NCBI GenBank assembly: GCA_023430885.1
Contig: JAEYYH010000032.1
Coordinates: 1 to 64,000, forward strand
Reading direction: 5' to 3'
Source: Bacillota bacterium
GTDB lineage: Bacteria; Bacillota_I; Bacilli_A; RF39; UBA660
Length of the DNA stretch: 64,000 nt
The notes beneath the pieces are model-generated. The model searched no databases. It had not been told where the DNA came from and saw nothing but the letters and a program-made list of their open reading frames with translations. The position numbers and the translations under genes were made by a program. Shown in pieces: positions 61,220 through 64,000 of this stretch. Position 1 is the stretch's first letter. Each line of letters opens with the position of its first letter.

Positions 61220-64000
61220 CTATTTAACAATAAAATGTTTTTCTATTGTTCCTATCTTTTTAGTATCATCATATAATTCAAAAACAAATTTATACCCTGT
61301 ATTTTCAAAACTAGCTGTTATCAAGTTTAATCCAAAACTGTTGTTTTCAGTTGGAGTAGCCGAAACATAATAAACATTTTGTGAAACTGCATTTAAATTA
61401 TCGCTAACATAAGAAGCTAAATCAACAATTGTATAATCTTGATTATATGCTGTTAAATTATTTTTCTTATATAATGAAACTCTTATATTTGGATTAATTA
61501 ATAAACCATTTTGAGAAATATTAAACAAAACATTTACTGATTCACTTGTTTTATTTATTATACGATTTGTATCGTTCATACTAGCGTTGAAACCATATAT
61601 AGTATTCAAACTTGTTCTTGTTACATTAACTGGAATAAGTATATTTTGCGCACCTAGTTCGTCACAATATTCACCATCAATAGAAGTATAATTTGAAACT
61701 TTCAAATAATATGTTCCTTCTGGTAAATCATCATTATTGGCATATGTTGTTACTGTAAGAGTTTTAGTAACATCAGCAATTCCATTATTTAGATTAATAT
61801 GAATCATATTATCTGATTCAGGATAATATGTAGCATTTCCTATTTTAAATATAAAATTTTTCAAATGTGATTTTTCAATAGTATTGCCATTGCTATCAAC
61901 AAGCTTTATTAATAAACCAATTTGTTTATCTTCAAAAGTTGTGTCAACTATTTTAAAATCATTTATAAACTTATAATTTAAACCACTAGTTAAATTGATA
62001 TTAGTAGTAGAATTACTATTAAATTCTATTGCATTTCCACTATAATCAGTAGTTAATGATAAAGTAGCCTTTGTATCAGTAGCATTTACTGTAGAGTATA
62101 TATTAAATTTATTAATTGTATTATATAAAGTTGGTCTAACATTAATATCACTTGGGCTACGTAGTTCCATAGATAAACTAACATCATTATAATTTACGGA
62201 AATGTCGGTATCAGCAAGATCCATAACAATTGTGAAATCCTCTGTAACTACACCATTATTATAATAAGTTGTTTCAGTATAATAATTATTAACTGTTGCT
62301 GTCCCTATTTCTTTAAATAAAGTAAATGGATATGTTGCTTTTTTAATACAATTTAAATCTTCAACGCCACAACTACTATTATAATTATAAATATCTGTAG
62401 CAGTTGTTATTTTATATTCATAAACTTTTTTTGTAGCATTATCTATTAAGGTTAGTTTTGTTCCTAATGGAAGAAGCATATTTGCAACTAAGTTATGAGT
62501 ATAGTCTGTTAAATTAGTTGCTTCTGAATTTGAATAACTAAAGTCTATCGTAATAGTTGATTTATCAGTTATATAAGGATCTGCATTTAAATAACTTGAA
62601 GAGTTTCTTCCAATTACTAAATTTGACTCAGTATAACCATCTAAATTAATATAGTCAGTATTTATGTAAGTAACATAATCAAAACTATCCACTATTTTTA
62701 TATATACAACTTGTTTGCCAGTATTTTGTATTAATATTTCATTAGAATATGTAGTCCATTTATCATTAGATAATGCATCTAATTCTGCAGTATTTAGTGA
62801 ATCATTAGTAATGTAATATTCAATACTTGATACTCCTGAAATCGCATCTGATGCATCTACTGTAATAGTTTTTTGTCTATCAATATATATACCATCCAAA
62901 TTTGATTTTAAACTTGTCCACTTATAATCATCAAGATTAACACTAGCTTTTACACCCGGCAAATCTAAAACTAATACATCAGTATTTAAATATGTAACAT
63001 TATTATCATAATCTACAACTTTAACATATATAACATAAACACCTTCTGTTGTTATTTGTTCAATATCACTATATGAAGTCCATGCTGTTATTTGAGATAT
63101 TTCTGTACTTGTAAGTGGTGTACTAGAATTGCTAATATAATAATATTTTTCTTTAACAGGGTTTAATTCATCAGCATCTTCAATACTAAAAGTAATATTA
63201 GAAGTTAATCTTAAGTTATTTAATTCATAACTTAAATTATTCCATGAATATGCACTTACATTTATATTTGCTATTGGTTTATTAATATCATCAATAAACA
63301 ATATTGGTAATGAATCAGTCTCATATATCCATGCATTTTCATTATTTGTTACGATGTCTTGAAAATCCACGAATTCATTAAAATGTAGAACACTTATATC
63401 TACACTTTTTGTTTTCAAGTTATCTAAGGTAGTTAATACAAAATCACCATTTGTTACTCCGCCTTTTATAGCAGAAACACCATTAACATAATATGAATTG
63501 GTTATATTAACATTTGAATTATATATAGTTCCAATACTATAATCTGAAGCTGATGTATTAAATGTATTACTTATTGAAATAGCACCGGTATTATTAGATG
63601 CAATACCAATTAAACCACCAAAATTTGTGGAAGTTATATAACCAGTATTATAACTTTTTTCTATATTAATATCATTAATACTTTTTTCGATAATACCTAC
63701 TAAACCACCGCTTATATAAGTACTTTTAATATTACCAGTATTATAAGATTGATTTACACTAGTTGAATTATTAGTAACCCCTACTAAACCCCCACTAATT
63801 GAATAACCATATATAGAACCTTTATTTATTGTATTTTCTATTGTTGTATTGTTAGAAATTGCAACTATACCTGCAGAAACTGCGTATTTATAGGCAATGT
63901 TATAACTTAAATTAGAGAAAGTCAATGTATCCCCTTCAGTTGCATTAGTATATGTCAAAACAGGCACATTATTTAGTATATTAGTACCTAAATCAATTGA
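61220..64000 (-). CDS. Large surface adhesin with GLUG repeats and Ig-like modules (5' end outside window)
   Basis: The frame is open to base 64000, so the start lies outside; an apparent GTG at 63967 is internal. The 926 visible residues begin with GLUG beta-helix repeats (SAGIVAISNNTTIENTINKG, GGLVGVTNNSTSVNQSYNTG, GGLVGIIEKSINDINIEKSY, GGLIGIASNNTGAI; to about residue 160). Two tandem Ig-like modules of about 105 residues follow (SAYSWNNLSYELNNLRL... and LDDYKWTSLKSNLDGIYI...), then further beta-rich Asn/Thr-rich domains. The C-terminus (KKIGTIEKHFIVK) has no LPXTG motif or membrane helix, so it must be held by its N-terminus or by the fibre proteins. It heads the two TasA-like genes. Confidence 0.8.
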   Translation of the reverse strand, partial: SIDLGTNILNNVPVLTYTNATEGDTLTFSNLSYNIAYKYAVSAGIVAISNNTTIENTINKGSIYGYSISGGLVGVTNNSTSVNQSYNTGNIKSTYISGGLVGIIEKSINDINIEKSYNTGYITSTNFGGLIGIASNNTGAISISNTFNTSASDYSIGTIYNSNVNITNSYYVNGVSAIKGGVTNGDFVLTTLDNLKTKSVDISVLHFNEFVDFQDIVTNNENAWIYETDSLPILFIDDINKPIANINVSAYSWNNLSYELNNLRLTSNITFSIEDADELNPVKEKYYYISNSSTPLTSTEISQITAWTSYSDIEQITTEGVYVIYVKVVDYDNNVTYLNTDVLVLDLPGVKASVNLDDYKWTSLKSNLDGIYIDRQKTITVDASDAISGVSSIEYYITNDSLNTAELDALSNDKWTTYSNEILIQNTGKQVVYIKIVDSFDYVTYINTDYINLDGYTESNLVIGRNSSSYLNADPYITDKSTITIDFSYSNSEATNLTDYTHNLVANMLLPLGTKLTLIDNATKKVYEYKITTATDIYNYNSSCGVEDLNCIKKATYPFTLFKEIGTATVNNYYTETTYYNNGVVTEDFTIVMDLADTDISVNYNDVSLSMELRSPSDINVRPTLYNTINKFNIYSTVNATDTKATLSLTTDYSGNAIEFNSNSTTNINLTSGLNYKFINDFKIVDTTFEDKQIGLLIKLVDSNGNTIEKSHLKNFIFKIGNATYYPESDNMIHINLNNGIADVTKTLTVTTYANNDDLPEGTYYLKVSNYTSIDGEYCDELGAQNILIPVNVTRTSLNTIYGFNASMNDTNRIINKTSESVNVLFNISQNGLLINPNIRVSLYKKNNLTAYNQDYTIVDLASYVSDNLNAVSQNVYYVSATPTENNSFGLNLITASFENTGYKFVFELYDDTKKIGTIEKHFIVK

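Noticed and set aside
63967..63967. The GTG at 63967 as the start of the large adhesin.
   Set aside because: The frame continues without a stop to the window edge and the encoded sequence upstream fits the protein, so this is an internal codon.

Overview
The window is strongly AT-rich, uses the standard bacterial code (TGA is a stop, e.g. at the end of spoVAD) and carries almost all genes on the minus strand. The gene set points to an anaerobic, Gram-positive, low-GC Firmicute, most likely an uncultured gut Bacilli-type lineage: a one-polypeptide pyruvate:ferredoxin oxidoreductase, a PASTA kinase with its PP2C phosphatase, a YmfF/YmfH-like M16 pair, ClpC, spoVA genes, camelysin/TasA-like surface proteins and SipW-type signal peptidases. 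The taxon is inferred. I found no rRNA, tRNA, CRISPR array, transposase or phage block.

Layout. 1-5.3 kb: a type I restriction-modification locus whose hsdS faces the opposite way to hsdM and hsdR. 5.3-9.7 kb: a likely small RNA, recG under a LexA-type box, a DHH phosphoesterase, a second structured RNA, and TSCPD and DUF2975 proteins. 9.7-23.4 kb: housekeeping genes (nifJ, rpe, rsgA, prkC, prpC, rlmN, secG, two M16 proteins, adenosine deaminase, deoD). 23.5-25.6 kb: two pseudopilins, one carrying GLUG repeats. 25.8-28.7 kb: uvrA, with a LexA-type box. 28.8-31.4 kb: two membrane proteins with Pro-rich, probably cytoplasmic N-termini. 31.4-38.6 kb: a sporulation-like cluster in the classical order STAS (spoIIAA-like), sigma-F-like factor, spoVAC, spoVAD, spoVAE, but with no spoIIAB and with two glycan genes inserted. 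38.7-51.1 kb: a pseudopilin with a formylglycine-enzyme-like domain, clpC, a polytopic membrane protein, a TetR-controlled asymmetric ABC exporter pair and a tail-anchored protein.

51.3-64 kb is the most unusual part. It has four TasA/camelysin-like exported proteins, one large GLUG/Ig-like adhesin cut by the window end, two SipW-type (Ser/His) signal peptidases and a third signal-peptidase-like protein without the serine motif. Interleaved with these are a membrane-anchored McrB-like AAA+ ATPase and a DUF2357 (McrC-N-like) protein with no visible nuclease. One signal peptidase carries a large cytoplasmic extension that ends in what looks like a degenerate EAL fold. My reading is a surface-fibre export and assembly machine that has recruited an McrBC-like ATPase pair; this is an inference from gene order and topology.

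GLUG repeats and C-type-lectin-like folds each appear both on a pseudopilin and on a SipW-pathway protein, so this organism seems to put similar adhesive modules on two different surface scaffolds.
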